Below are positions 8,234 to 17,770 of a DNA stretch of 64,000 nt, one piece after another. This DNA is from Methylobacterium ajmalii (GTDB taxonomy: Bacteria > Pseudomonadota > Alphaproteobacteria > Rhizobiales > Beijerinckiaceae): the NCBI RefSeq assembly GCF_016613415.1, contig NZ_JACWCT010000186.1:1-64000 (forward strand). Direction: 5' to 3'. The first letter of the stretch is position 1. Every line of letters begins with the position of its first letter. Under the pieces are notes generated by a model. It was given only the letters and a program-made list of their open reading frames with translations, was not told where the DNA came from and searched no databases. Both the position numbers and the translations under genes were made by a program.

Positions 8234-9607
8234 CTAATGGACTGGTTCCAACGTAACGGCTGGCTGGGCGGTATGTGGGTGTGCAACGAATTTCACTACC
8301 AGAGCCGCCGCTGCGACCAGAGCCGGAATGGCCACCACGGAGAAGATCGTCGGCAAACTCAGGCCTGCGAGTTGCGCTACCATAAAGGAACCGGCGATGC
8401 CGCCGAACCGGCCAAGGCCAAGCATCCAGGAAACGCCGGTCGCGCGCCCCTGTGTTGGGTAGAACCCGGCTGCCAGGGCTGGCAGTGAGGATTGCGCGGT
8501 GTTCATCAGCGTGCCCGCTACGAACACCGTGACCATCAGAAGCCCGAGATGCCCACCGGCTTGCCCGATCAGGGCCACAGCCGCTGCCGTGGCAAGGAAG
8601 CCTGCCGCTACCATGACGTTGGGATTGAAGCGGTCCATCAGCAGGCCAAGCACGATCGCACCAACGCCTCCTAGCGGGAACAGGGCGGCAGCGAGCGCTG
8701 CGTTGCGCGGGTCCACACCTGCGTCGCGGAAGAGTATCGGCATCCAGTTAATCAGCGCGTAGAAGATCACGAGGCCGCAGAAGTAGGTGACCCACAGCAT
8801 CACCGACCCAACCCGGTAGGCTGGCGACAGCACCAAAGCCAGCCCGCTTTTCTCTTGAACCGCGCCGGGCGCGGCCTGCGGCTCACCAAGAGTGAAGACT
8901 GCAGCCCCCGCAGCCTCGGGCGCTAGGTGCCGGACGATCTTTCGAATGCGCTCAGCCGGTGCACCTTTCGCGACGAGGTAGCGCAGTGACTCCGGCAAGG
9001 CGACTACGAGCGTCAAGGCAAGTACGAGGGGCACGACCCCGCCGAACACCAGCACGCTGCGCCAGCCGAACAGCGGGATCATCCAGGCAGCCAAGAACCC
9101 GCCGAACGCCGCCCCGAGGGGAAACCCTGAGAACATCATGTTGGTCAAGAAAGCGCGACGGGACGCGGGGCAGTACTCGCTGGTCAGGGTCACGGCGTTG
9201 GGCATTGCAGCGCCTAGGCCGAGCCCGGTGAGGAAGCGCAGGATCACGAGTTGCGTCAGGTCGCCCGTGAACGCCGAAACAAGGCAAGCGAGGCTAAGCT
9301 CGACTACCGAGGCGACGAGCACTGCCTTGCGCCCGAATCTGTCGGCTAACGGGCCTGCCGACAGGGCACCAAAGGCGAGGCCGAACAGGGCGGCGCTGAG
9401 CACCGGTGCAAGCGCGGGTCGGGTCACCCCCCCCCACTCGGTGATCAGCGAAGGTGCGATGTAGCCGATCGCGGCGGTGTCGAAACCATCGAGCAAGACG
9501 ATGGCGAAACATAGAGCGAAAGTGATTCGCTGTAGCCCCGAGAAGCGGCCCTCGTCGATCAGCGCGCGGATGTCCACGGTCCCCGCGCTTCCAATGCCTT
9601 GGGTCAT
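8234..9607 (-). CDS. MFS transporter, aromatic acid:H+ symporter type
   Basis: The 457-residue protein carries the signature of the AAHS subfamily (PcaK, BenK, MhpT): LLDGFDTAAIGYIAPSL in the first membrane segment, GPLADRFGRKAVL in the loop between segments 2 and 3, and RFLTGLGLGAAMPNAVTL in segment 4. Twelve segments and the usual central loop are present, so it appears complete. The family imports benzoate, hydroxybenzoates, protocatechuate or gallate together with protons. No aromatic catabolism gene lies next to it, so the substrate cannot be specified. It starts with an ATG at 9607 and stands as a single-gene unit. Confidence 0.85.
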   Translation of the reverse strand: MTQGIGSAGTVDIRALIDEGRFSGLQRITFALCFAIVLLDGFDTAAIGYIAPSLITEWGGVTRPALAPVLSAALFGLAFGALSAGPLADRFGRKAVLVASVVELSLACLVSAFTGDLTQLVILRFLTGLGLGAAMPNAVTLTSEYCPASRRAFLTNMMFSGFPLGAAFGGFLAAWMIPLFGWRSVLVFGGVVPLVLALTLVVALPESLRYLVAKGAPAERIRKIVRHLAPEAAGAAVFTLGEPQAAPGAVQEKSGLALVLSPAYRVGSVMLWVTYFCGLVIFYALINWMPILFRDAGVDPRNAALAAALFPLGGVGAIVLGLLMDRFNPNVMVAAGFLATAAAVALIGQAGGHLGLLMVTVFVAGTLMNTAQSSLPALAAGFYPTQGRATGVSWMLGLGRFGGIAGSFMVAQLAGLSLPTIFSVVAIPALVAAAALVVKFVAHPHTAQPAVTLEPVH

Positions 9608-9777
9608 AGCGTTTCTCCCATCATTAAGGGCCGTGTCCGACCCTCGACGTTCTGATGAACGCTTAGACGGCTATCCAAGCGTAGGGCAACAGCGGACTGG
9701 CGAGAGCTATTCGACCAGATTCACAGAGGAGCAAGAGGCTCAACTGAGGTTAACGGTTGATAGTCTGCAATCCACTC

Positions 9778-11001
9778 TCAACAATCATTCGAAATGGCGC
9801 AATCCCGTGACCGAAGTGAACCGGATGGTACTTGGCCGTACATGAGCGTTCGCCATAGCCACTCAAGCGGACCGAACCGATAGCGACGTAACCACAGGTG
9901 ACTCCCGTAGACCTGGGTAAAATAGACGGCCAGCACGAGCCCAAACCCTTCTGCAAGGCTAAGCTTGCCCAATAGCCCGAGCCCGTAGCCGTAGAAGATG
10001 AGGCCGAGCACGAGCGACTGCACGACATAGTTGGTGAAAGCCATGCGCCCGACCGGCTCCGCCCAGGCGAGCCGGCGTCGCCCTGACAGGGTGCTCCCAG
10101 TCGCGAGAACGGCGATGGCGTAGCCTAGAGCGAGCAGGATTGTGCCGACCGGCGCGGCGACGGTCTGTACCCATCCGAGCGAGGGCCAACCGGAGTAGTT
10201 CCGCGTCGCCGTGGCGAGCGTCAGCGCTGTCCCGGCGCCCGTCGCGAGAAAGGCAGCTGATCCCAGCGTACGCTGACGGTTCCCGGCCCGCTGAACAAGG
10301 CCGCTCCGCCAAGCGACTACTCCGAGCAGGAACAGCCCCAGGGTGCGGGGCAGAACGAAGGCGTGCAAGGGCAGGATCCCGGCGGTTTCCTCGACCCGAA
10401 ACCTCAGAATTTCCAGGAAGCCGCCGGTGGAATAGACCCGGTCGGCGGCAGCTACGTAATGCAGCAGCCAAGTCCGGCTTGGAAACGTAACCAGCGGCGG
10501 CAGGAATGGTTGGACTAGGTAGAGCCCCAGGAACAGGGCGCATCCGAGGGCCGGCAGCCAAGCCCGCCCGAACAGGAACGGCAGCACGATCAGGCCGGCG
10601 ACGGCGTACTCCGTCAGGATGTCACCGTTCCAGATCAGGACGAGATGGATCAGCCCGAGGCCGAGGAGGACGAGGAGGCGACGCACCAGGAGCGCCGCCC
10701 TTCGTGGCGTGGACACCAAGCGCTCGAACTGGATCGCCAAGCCGATACCGAACAGCAGCGAGAACAGTGCGAAGGCTTTCATGTCGACGAAGGTCAGCAA
10801 AATAGCGTCAATCCAGCGGTCGACAGCCCGCTCTGGTGGACCGGATACGAATTGTTGAAAGATTGAGACGCGGAATTCGGTTTCTAAGTTTACGGCGAGC
10901 ACGCCGAATAGAGCCAAGCCTCGAAGCGCGTCGAGTGAGCCAACTCTCGCCTGAGGAGCTGTAGGCGATTGATGAGATAGTTCGCGGCCAGCTTTAGTCA
11001 T
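9778..11001 (-). CDS. DUF418-family membrane protein (YeiB-like)
   Basis: A 407-residue integral membrane protein. The N-terminus VGSLDALRGLALFGVLAVNL is the hallmark of the DUF418/YeiB group, and the C-terminal part (RMAFTNYVVQSLVLGLIFYG ... WLRRYRFGPLEWLWR) matches the DUF418 domain proper. About ten hydrophobic segments are visible. Related proteins are thought to be acyltransferase-like membrane enzymes, but no substrate is established. The gene is flanked by non-coding DNA on both sides (170 and 460 bp) and is probably transcribed alone. Confidence 0.85.
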   Translation of the reverse strand: MTKAGRELSHQSPTAPQARVGSLDALRGLALFGVLAVNLETEFRVSIFQQFVSGPPERAVDRWIDAILLTFVDMKAFALFSLLFGIGLAIQFERLVSTPRRAALLVRRLLVLLGLGLIHLVLIWNGDILTEYAVAGLIVLPFLFGRAWLPALGCALFLGLYLVQPFLPPLVTFPSRTWLLHYVAAADRVYSTGGFLEILRFRVEETAGILPLHAFVLPRTLGLFLLGVVAWRSGLVQRAGNRQRTLGSAAFLATGAGTALTLATATRNYSGWPSLGWVQTVAAPVGTILLALGYAIAVLATGSTLSGRRRLAWAEPVGRMAFTNYVVQSLVLGLIFYGYGLGLLGKLSLAEGFGLVLAVYFTQVYGSHLWLRRYRFGPLEWLWRTLMYGQVPSGSLRSRDCAISNDC

Positions 11002-11460
11002 GGATTACGTAACCGGCACAGGCATTTCCCGCGCAAGCAGGTCATTTCAACCGCCGCTGTACACGATGGCGCCAATGGCTGCTAGCCACCCTACGATGCC
11101 CTTCGGTGGCGGAGGTTTGAAGGTCCGCGTGTGATCCAGATATTCGCATACCGCTTGTACGGCTTCGCGCCAGTTGCGGACCTCTGATCAGGCTCGTCCG
11201 AAGAGACGCTCCTCGCCCAATATCGGACTTTCAAATTTCGCCGGAGCCTCTACAGTCCTCGTGCGCATTTGAGTAAACATGGCGTGTAAAAACAAGCCTA
11301 GGGATAATTCACGAAAAGTATAAATCGACTTAATCAAAATAAAAATTATGCAATTTCTTGCTTAATATACAATATAAGCAGTTCCTGACATTTCATTAAG
11401 GCCGGGTTTTTATTAGCAAGTGAATAAAATGTTTGTCGATCTCAGATTTACATTAAAAAA
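11002..11460. other. Intergenic, strongly AT-rich
   Basis: About 460 bases between divergent DUF418 and the end of the diguanylate cyclase gene. Roughly 11280-11460 is notably AT-rich compared with the rest of the window. No open frame with protein character is visible on either strand. Confidence 0.5.
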
Positions 11461-12510
11461 CTATAATTCAGAATGGTAGCGGGCCACGTAAACTCGGTTT
11501 CGGCCCTCGTGCTTCGCTTCGTAGAGGGCTTGATCTGCGCGCTCGACCAAACTACCCTGCGTATCGTTTAATCGAACCAGAGATACCCCAGCCGACAAGG
11601 TGATCGCCCCAATCTCCTCCCCCGTCTCACGCTTCACGATCTTCTTCGCAGCTAAGCGAGAGCAGATCTGGCGCGCGATCGCCGCCGCTGTTTCTTCGTC
11701 AACGTCTCCCAGCAGAATCGCAAACTCCTCCCCTCCGTAGCGTGCTACGAAGTCTTTGCCCTTCACGTTTGCAGTGAGCATCTGTGCAACTAGGCGCAGC
11801 ACGCGGTCACCCGTGCGGTGTCCGTGCGTGTCGTTGAAGCGCTTGAAGTGGTCGACATCCAGCAGAACCAGGCAGAACGGTGCTGCCTCGTTCCTCTTCG
11901 CCTGCCCCAACTGGCGTCGCAGCCGTGCATCGAATGCTCGGCGGTTGGCGATGCCAGTCAGCCCATCCACCGACGCTTCTTGCCGGACAACTGCCAAGCT
12001 CTGCCGCAACTGGCCCACTCGTGCAGTCGACGCGCGCAGCTCACCCACTAGTAAATTGTTCTGGGCGCTCATCCGTGCAGTCTCCTGTGCCAACAGGGCG
12101 ACAGATTGCACCAGTAAGCCCTCCGAGTTCTTCGGGCCGAGCGTGCTAGCACAGCCGTCGAGTACGGCTCCGTAGCGCGCGAGGACGGCCTCCGTGCCGG
12201 CCAGTGCTGTGACAAGCCGGCCGGCCTCGTCCCGCAGGGCGAGTGCTCCCTCCTGTACTACCTCCGCATCGGCTGCAAGCGCACCGGCGGCCGTCGCGTC
12301 TTGTGCCGCTAGGAGAGCCAACAGCTCGCTCAGCGGAAGATCGGCTTGCGGCGCGCTGAAGTGCCGGAAGAGGCGTTGGAAGATGTGCGGGGTTGCGGGT
12401 AGACCGTGGGTCCGAATTGTCTTCAATGTCGAAGCAGCTAAGTCTTCCAGCCCATTGATGGTGTTTATAACAGTCGTTGGCGAAGATGACGAGGTGGAGT
12501 TGGGCAGCAT
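11461..12510 (-). CDS. Diguanylate cyclase (GGDEF domain)
   Basis: The 349-residue soluble protein has an N-terminal helical region (residues 1-175, unknown sensor, with heptad-like alanine/leucine helices) and a C-terminal GGDEF domain starting at DGLTGIANRRAFDARL. The active-site motif is RYGGEEFAILL, so it should condense two GTP into cyclic-di-GMP. At the product-inhibition site, where RxxD is usual, the sequence is KGKD; the arginine is replaced by lysine, so feedback inhibition may be weakened. No membrane segment is seen, and thus it is probably cytoplasmic. It has no evident operon partner. Confidence 0.9.
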   Translation of the reverse strand: MLPNSTSSSSPTTVINTINGLEDLAASTLKTIRTHGLPATPHIFQRLFRHFSAPQADLPLSELLALLAAQDATAAGALAADAEVVQEGALALRDEAGRLVTALAGTEAVLARYGAVLDGCASTLGPKNSEGLLVQSVALLAQETARMSAQNNLLVGELRASTARVGQLRQSLAVVRQEASVDGLTGIANRRAFDARLRRQLGQAKRNEAAPFCLVLLDVDHFKRFNDTHGHRTGDRVLRLVAQMLTANVKGKDFVARYGGEEFAILLGDVDEETAAAIARQICSRLAAKKIVKRETGEEIGAITLSAGVSLVRLNDTQGSLVERADQALYEAKHEGRNRVYVARYHSEL

Positions 12511-13017
12511 GGGGTGACAACCCAGACAAGAAGGACTCTATTTGCAGGTGGGAAATGCGGCGTACCAAGCGGACTAACCGCATCTAGAGGTGTAACGCAT
12601 AGCTTCAATCGGCTATGTTGGCTGAGGTCTGCACGATCATGCCGGATCAGCCGATTTCGGCGTAGCTTTTGTAGCCCGAAGTGCGGTGGAGAGCAGTGAA
12701 AAAGCCGAAGTTAAAATCAATCGTGAAACGATCCGCGCGCGATTACTGGTGAAGGCGCAGTGTCTCGCTGAGCGCTCCACGCCTTTCAGATGGCTTGATC
12801 GCTCTTACCTAGCCGCATGAACTGCTCCTTATCTGGGTAGATGCTCTAAACAGAATATTACAAAACCAGCTAGTTGGGTCAACCCAGATCAAGCTGAAAA
12901 GTTGGGTGCGCGAAAATTCGATCATACTCGCCTCCTCAAGCAACACATACAATTTAAGGTAGATAACGTCAGGCACAAAGGTTTTCATGCGCGGCAGGGC
13001 TGGCCACCCAGCTGAGC
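12511..13017. other. Intergenic stretch
   Basis: About 500 bases upstream of the diguanylate cyclase without a supported gene. Short frames on both strands lack ribosome sites or family character. It ends at a chemoreceptor relic. Confidence 0.4.
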
Positions 13018-13116
13018 GTGAGGAGGACATCTATCGACACCCGCACTAAGATCCTCGCGCCCCTGGTCCTAGCGGCCATGATCCTGACGAGCGGGCTGCT
13101 CGGGCTCCGCCGCTAG
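13018..13116 (+). pseudogene. Chemoreceptor (MCP) N-terminal relic
   Basis: A 32-codon frame from GTG 13018 reads SIDTRTKILAPLVLAAMILT followed by SGLLGLRR and a TAG. This is the start of a membrane-bound methyl-accepting chemotaxis protein: a short cytoplasmic lead ending in RTKIL and the first transmembrane helix. The rest (periplasmic sensor, HAMP, signalling domain) is missing, so it is a fragment left after rearrangement. Confidence 0.5.
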
Positions 13117-13358
13117 GAGTGGGCTTGACACGAGCCGGTCGTCCGGCCCCAAACCGGATACCCCGCCCTCTGAGGCCCCGTCCCGGGCCGCCCTTCCCTA
13201 TGGCGCGGTCGTAGCCGGGCACCGCCATCCGTCACGCACGCCTCGTCATTGAACCCGCGGATGGAGCACTGGCGGACTACGACGCGCTCCCTGGCCTGGG
13301 CGGGCTTCCGGGATGCCGGTTGGTCCGGCCGGCCAGCATCTGCGGGTTGGCATGCCGG

Positions 13359-13545
13359 AGCGGGCGAGGTGCTTGAGGGTAGCGGCGTCCTCGTCGGTGA
13401 GGAGGACGGCCAGCCGCTCGCGGGCGTCGAACGGCAGGAGGCCTGCCAGCGCATCCAAGTCGCGCTCGCGGGCGAGGGTCGGATCCGGGAGGAGGGCGGG
13501 GGTGGGTCGGGCATGGCAGACGACGCGGGCACTGAGAGGGTCTGA
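13359..13545 (-). pseudogene. Site-specific integrase N-terminal relic
   Basis: One minus-strand frame reads MDALAGLLPFDARERLAVLL and then TDEDAATLKHLARSGM, and just upstream in a second frame SVPASSAMPDPPPPSSRIRP. These strings recall the N-terminal SAM-like region of plasmid-borne tyrosine recombinases of alphaproteobacteria. A frameshift near 13460 joins them. The match is lost after KHLARSGM, and no catalytic domain (R-HxxR-Y) follows, so this can only be a relic. Confidence 0.4.
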
Positions 13546-13656
13546 GCCGCATTGGAACCGATTTCTGTCCGTGCGTTCATCACCATCGATAAGAGAGAGC
13601 TATCAATAGTCAGATGGTCGTTCGTGCGGTGATACCGGTGCGCGAATCGAAAGGTC

Positions 13657-14856
13657 TTGTCGCTCCCGAGACAACGGACCAGTACAACAAGCGCAAGGCG
13701 TTATCCCCTGCCTGAGCCGCTCCCTTGGGCCGCTGTTGCCCTGCCGCTGGCCGTCGCCGAAGACGCGCTGGCCCGCCTCGACCAACACCTTGCCACCAGC
13801 CCCATTCGCAACGGCTGGTGCGCCCGCACCGATTTCGCCGACGCCTGCGCCAGCCTCGCCCTGCAAGGCGACCTCATCCTCTTCGAGGATCTCGTCCTTC
13901 ACGACGCCGACCGCGACCGGCACGCCCACTCGCAAGAGCTCACCCGCGCTCACGCCATCCTGCGTAGCCGCCGCCGCATCGCCGCCGAGCCGGGCTGGGC
14001 CACAAGCCCTACGCGCCTCGCCGCCCTGTCCGATGATCCGGATGGGGCAGGGGGCTAGGACGCGACCTCAGCACCCGCCGTGCCATCCATCGACACCGCA
14101 GAGGGGGGAAGGGGATCTCCCGGAGGTTGACGACGCCTTCTCCGCCGAGCTCGCCGACATCGATGCCCTGATCGCCCGATTCAGCCGCATCCTCGCCGAC
14201 ACCGGGTCGGTGAGGGAGAAGTCCTCGCTCGTCTACGATCCGGCCTGGGGCGAGAGCGACCGCCTCGCCGCCTGGCGCCAAACTGTCACCGACACCCGCA
14301 TCCTGCCGCCGGTCCTCGACGCCACCATCGCGGTCGATGCTTGGACCGCCCTCGAGCCGCTCCAGCACCGCGCATGGCTCGGGCCGCTGCTCGCCGCCGA
14401 ACTCCTGCGCGCCCGTGACAAGGCCCAATACCACCTGCCCGCCCTCGCCAGCAGCCTGCGCCGCGTGCCCGGCGACCGCTGGCTCGTGCGCGATCCGCTG
14501 ACCCGCTGGCTAGAGGTCCTCGGTGCCGTCGCCCTGGGTGCCGAGCAGGGCATGAGGGATCACGACCGAGGGATGCTCGCGCGAGAGAGGCTGCTGCGTC
14601 CGAGAACACGGTCGCCACCTACCCGGTGCAGGGATGCTCGCGCGCGAGAGGCTGCTGCTCAAAGTGCGGGGAAAAGGGGGAGTTCCAGCCTGCCCCGCCT
14701 CATCGAGATCGTGCTCGCCCGGCCCCTGGTCTCGGCCACCATCATCGCGGAGGAGCTGGGTGTGTCACCCCGCGCGCCTCCCAGACCCTCGTGGCCGAGC
14801 TCGGCCTGCGCGAACTCGCCGGTCGAGAACGCTTCCGCGCTTGGGGGATCTTGTAA
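13657..14856 (+). pseudogene. DUF1612 / RHE_PE00001-type protein, multiply frameshifted
   Basis: Three frames together spell one protein of the DUF1612 plus HTH family common on rhizobial plasmids. Segment 1 (13700-14055) has VAEDALARLDQHLATSPIRN and LQGDLILFEDLVLHDA. Segment 2 (about 14120-14570, another frame) has AELADIDALIARFSRILADT, VYDPAWGESDRLAAWR and DAWTALEPLQHRAWLGPLLA. Segment 3 (to 14856) has LARPLVSATIIAEELGV and, in a further frame, LVAELGLRELAGRERFRAWG, the end of the helix-turn-helix. A stretch of about 25 bp at 14571 recurs at 14631, a local duplication of about 60 bp that adds to the damage. The family's role is unknown. Confidence 0.75.
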
Positions 14857-15073
14857 GCTGCTCGCCCTCAGTGGATCTGAAATCATGGGAGCGCTGAGCC
14901 CAAAAATGGGTTCTGCAAGATGGTGACTGCGTGCGCCAGATTGCTGATGAGCCAGCTTGTTCCGTTGATGGCTGGGGATTGGCTACCGACAGGCACTTGC
15001 TTGACGCGCGTGAACCTTCGTAGAGCTTTACGTGTTCGGATCTGAATGGATCCTCGTATCAGGAAGAACTGAC

Positions 15074-15610
15074 GTGTCGGACGAGACCCAAGCCCAAGAG
15101 CCTGAGTTCATCGATCTCGTGGCCGATATCGTATCGGCATACGTGAGCAGGAATAATGTTCCAATCGCCGAGCTCCCGAACCTAATCGCTTCGGTGCATG
15201 CCTCGCTGAGCGGCCTTGGCCAGCCTGCCGCCACACCCGCCGAGGATCACAAGGTCACATCGGCTCAGGTCCGCAAGTCCGTCACCCCGGATGCCATCAC
15301 CAGCTTCATCGATGGCAAGTCGTACAAGTCGCTCAAGCGGCACCTGACCTCGAACGGCTTGACCCCCGACGAGTACCGCCAGAAATACGGTCTGCCGCGC
15401 GATTACCCGATGGTGGCAGCCAACTACGCCGCCCAGCGCTCCGAACTCGCCAAAAGCCTCGGCCTCGGCCAACTCCGCCGTGATCGGGCTGCGGCCAAAA
15501 AGGCGGCTGAGAAGCGGACCACACCCGATCCCATCGTTACCGCTCCGTTAGATGCTAAGCCTGCACGTCGCGGCCGGCCGAAGAAGGCTGAAGCTAACGC
15601 GGCCGAGTGA
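15074..15610 (+). CDS. MucR/Ros-family protein with degenerate zinc finger
   Basis: A 178-residue protein related to MucR/Ros regulators. The N-terminal part (FIDLVADIVSAYVSRNNVPI, ELPNLIASVHASLSGLG) and the core KSLKRHLTSNGLTPDEYRQK, followed by YGLPRDYPMVAANYAAQRSE, follow the family. In classical MucR the finger begins with two cysteines before KSLKRHL; here the equivalent stretch is SFIDGKSYKSLKRHL with no cysteine and the second histidine is also missing, so zinc binding as in Ros is unlikely. GTG 15074 follows AGGAAG. The C-terminus is basic (RRGRPKKAE, AT-hook-like), suggesting DNA binding. Two paralogues lie at 15845 and 29374. Confidence 0.85.
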   Translation: MSDETQAQEPEFIDLVADIVSAYVSRNNVPIAELPNLIASVHASLSGLGQPAATPAEDHKVTSAQVRKSVTPDAITSFIDGKSYKSLKRHLTSNGLTPDEYRQKYGLPRDYPMVAANYAAQRSELAKSLGLGQLRRDRAAAKKAAEKRTTPDPIVTAPLDAKPARRGRPKKAEANAAE

Positions 15611-15611
15611 C

Positions 15612-15758
15612 GTGGATCCGGCGAACCCGTGGCGACGACAGCGTGCCCGACGCACGCTGTCACTCTCGGGCGTGCTCCTGGTTGCGGGAGGTTTCATGGT
15701 GGCCATGGTCGGCATCTATTTTGCCCTCGAAGATGTCGTCGCTCCCTTGATCAGGTAG
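15612..15758 (+). CDS. Small single-pass membrane protein
   Basis: A 48-residue frame begins at GTG 15612, one base after the MucR-like stop. It starts with a basic segment (NPWRRQRARRTLSL) followed by one hydrophobic helix (GVLLVAGGFMVAMVGIYFAL) and ends EDVVAPLIR, which gives the classic positive-inside signal of a single-pass inner-membrane protein. The tight spacing suggests co-translation. No family was recognised; coding status is inferred from the helix alone. Confidence 0.45.
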   Translation: MDPANPWRRQRARRTLSLSGVLLVAGGFMVAMVGIYFALEDVVAPLIR

Positions 15759-15844
15759 GCGCGCTGCCTTTCAGGGTTGTGCGTATCTGCGGAATACTCG
15801 ATAGATTGCCACAACTCGGTTATGAACTGAGTCGTGGAGTGGGA

Positions 15845-16306
15845 ATGCTTTCCAGGTCACAACAAGAACAAAGCTCCTTGGCCTCTCTCGTTGAACTCGC
15901 CGCCGATATCGTGTCGGTCTACGTGTCCAAGAACTCCATTCCGGTGGCGGAGCTGCCGAACCTAATCGCGTCGGTCCACACCTCGCTGACGAACCTCGGG
16001 CAGGCGGTTGTCGAGCAACCGGAGTACCTGACGCCACCCGTGCCGATCAGGAAGACGGTAACCCCGGACTACCTGATCAGCTTGGAGGATGGGAAGCAGT
16101 ATAAGTCGCTCAAGCGCCACCTCCCAATCCGCGGGCTCACCCCAGAGGAGTACCGCCGCAAGTGGAGTCTGCCACACGACTATCGGATGCTCGCGGCCCC
16201 TACGCCCCCAGCGCTCCGAGATCGCCAAGAACAGTGGTTTGGGCCGGCCTCGGAAGTCAGCCTAAGGTTATTCCAAATCATCCCTGTCGACCAGCATCAG
16301 CCATAG
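15845..16306 (+). pseudogene. MucR/Ros-family protein, C-terminus out of frame
   Basis: From ATG 15845 the frame reads SLVELAADIVSVYVSKNSIP, ELPNLIASVHTSLTNLG and YKSLKRHLPIRGLTPEEYRR, closely matching the copy at 15074. After HDYRMLAAP the family string breaks: the expected 'YAxQRSEIAKNSGLGRPRKSA' is spelled by the other frames of 16201-16265, ending at TAA 16263-16265. Two small indels around 16199-16212, next to C-runs, account for this. As written the protein ends with an unrelated tail (LRLFQIIPVDQHQP). Like its paralogues it lacks the paired cysteines of the Ros finger. Either decayed or affected by assembly error in the C-runs. Confidence 0.7.
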
Positions 16307-16785
16307 CCGGTCGGTAGGGGTCGTGGCTGGCACGGCGTGGTCGGTAATCAAGAGGTCGACCCTGCCTTCACGCGCCCGAAGCTGCTCCAAAGCTTCGAAG
16401 CCCGCCTCCGCCTCGACTACTGTATGGCCGAGCTCCTCCAGCATCTCGGCAGTGCCGCTCCGCACCAATGCGTCGTCATCAACCAGCAGGTTCATCAGGT
16501 AGCCCGTCGAATGGCCGACTTGGTCCAGGCTTGTCTCCTCTCCGATTTTGCTCAGGAGAGCATCAGGCCGTCGCTCCGACTGCGGTAGCCAGAGCCGCAC
16601 TGTTGTCCCCTGGCCGATCCCGTCCGTCTCATGCCCGTGATCGGCCAGAGCCTTCCACGCTTCGAATTGGTCGGCAGGATGCATCGCCACCCGCACCAAA
16701 TTCTCGACCAAGGAGAGTTTGGTGTGATCGGCATCCGGTGCCACGACCAAGGGCACGGCCCGGTTGTAGCCGCCGGTGTGAAACT
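16268..16785 (-). pseudogene. Hybrid histidine kinase relic (HATPase end + receiver)
   Basis: Reading away from the ISL3 end, the minus strand shows the tail of a histidine kinase. LSLVENLVRVAM resembles the N-box region, IGQGTTVRLWLPQSER is the end of the ATPase domain, and LLVDDDALVRSGTAEMLEEL with DLLITDHAVP is the first half of a receiver with its phospho-acceptor aspartate. The section between the N-box and the glycine loop is missing, and the receiver breaks off after VPATT. The 5' side is cut by the insertion element at 16786. It cannot encode a working kinase. Confidence 0.6.
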
Positions 16786-16818
16786 GGCTCTCCCGCATTT
16801 TTGGTGCAGGCGTAGCGG

Positions 16819-17693
16819 TCACGCCGCCAGCACGCGGGCGCGCAGCAGGTCGAGCTTGGCACGGCCATACATCGTCCGCTTCAGCGTCTTCACGCGGTTG
16901 ATCTGCCCCTCCACCGGGCTCGTGCTCCAGGGCAGCGTGAGCGCGGCTTCCACGGCGGCCCGATCCCGCCTCAACCCCTCCGCCAGGCCGCTCAGCGGGC
17001 CATCGCGACAGCGATCCAGCCACGCCCCAAACGCCGCCTGATCCTGCTCCCGCACGATCACCGTGAAGGCCTTTACCTCCGCGATCGCACGCTCGATCTC
17101 GGGGACAGCGGCCACCAGGGCATCGAGGAAGCGCCCATCCCTCTCGCCACGCTCGCCGCCGGTCAGGAGAAGCCGCGCCGTCCGCCGCGGCGACGGGCGC
17201 CGCCAGACTGGACCGGGGGCAGGTCGCATCCGCGGCGGGCCGCCCCTGAGAGCAGCAACGCAGAGCCGGACGCTCATCACGCCACCCCGGAAGCCCGAGG
17301 CCTGCAACTCGCGCCACAGCCGCGTCGCGTTGCGCTCGCCTTCGTCGAGCCGCCGCACGAGGTAGGGCACGAAGGGATCGGTGATCCGCGCCCGTTCGAC
17401 CTTGCACCACGTCGGCGCCGTGCCGGCCCGCAGCCAGTGCCGCACCGTGTTCCGCGACAGCCCGGTCTCGCGCACGATGGCGCGGATGCCCTGGCCGTCC
17501 CGAGCCAGGGCTGCAACATGCTGGAAGCGGGCCTCCCGGTCCGCCTGACCCTGCTGCTGTCGCTGCTGCGCCTTGGTCGCCGGACGGGGTTCGACCGGCG
17601 GCGCTTCCGCTGCGGCTTGGCTCACGATGGTTCGCGCGACACGGGAGAACTCGCCGCGGTGCCGATCGAGCACCTGCACCAGCGCTTGCGAGC
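16819..17693 (-). pseudogene. ISL3 transposase, C-terminal part
   Basis: The frame starts inside the IS21 end and enters ISL3 sequence at SSQALVQVLDRHRGEFSRVA, which corresponds to the family's 'NLSEALxRVLDRHRGE' around the middle of the protein. It includes an internal helix-turn-helix-like string (GIRAIVRETGLSRNTVRHWL) and the end of the DDE domain (TLPWSTSPVEGQINRVKTLK, MYGRAKLDLLRARVL). Everything N-terminal to this, including the first catalytic aspartates, is absent. The fragment is not a functional transposase. Confidence 0.8.
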
Positions 17694-17770
17694 TGTCAAC
17701 GGGCACCGAAGTCTCCGCAATTGTGGGCTTTCAAAATTCCCTGGCCGGCGGGTTCGGTGCGGATCGGTGA

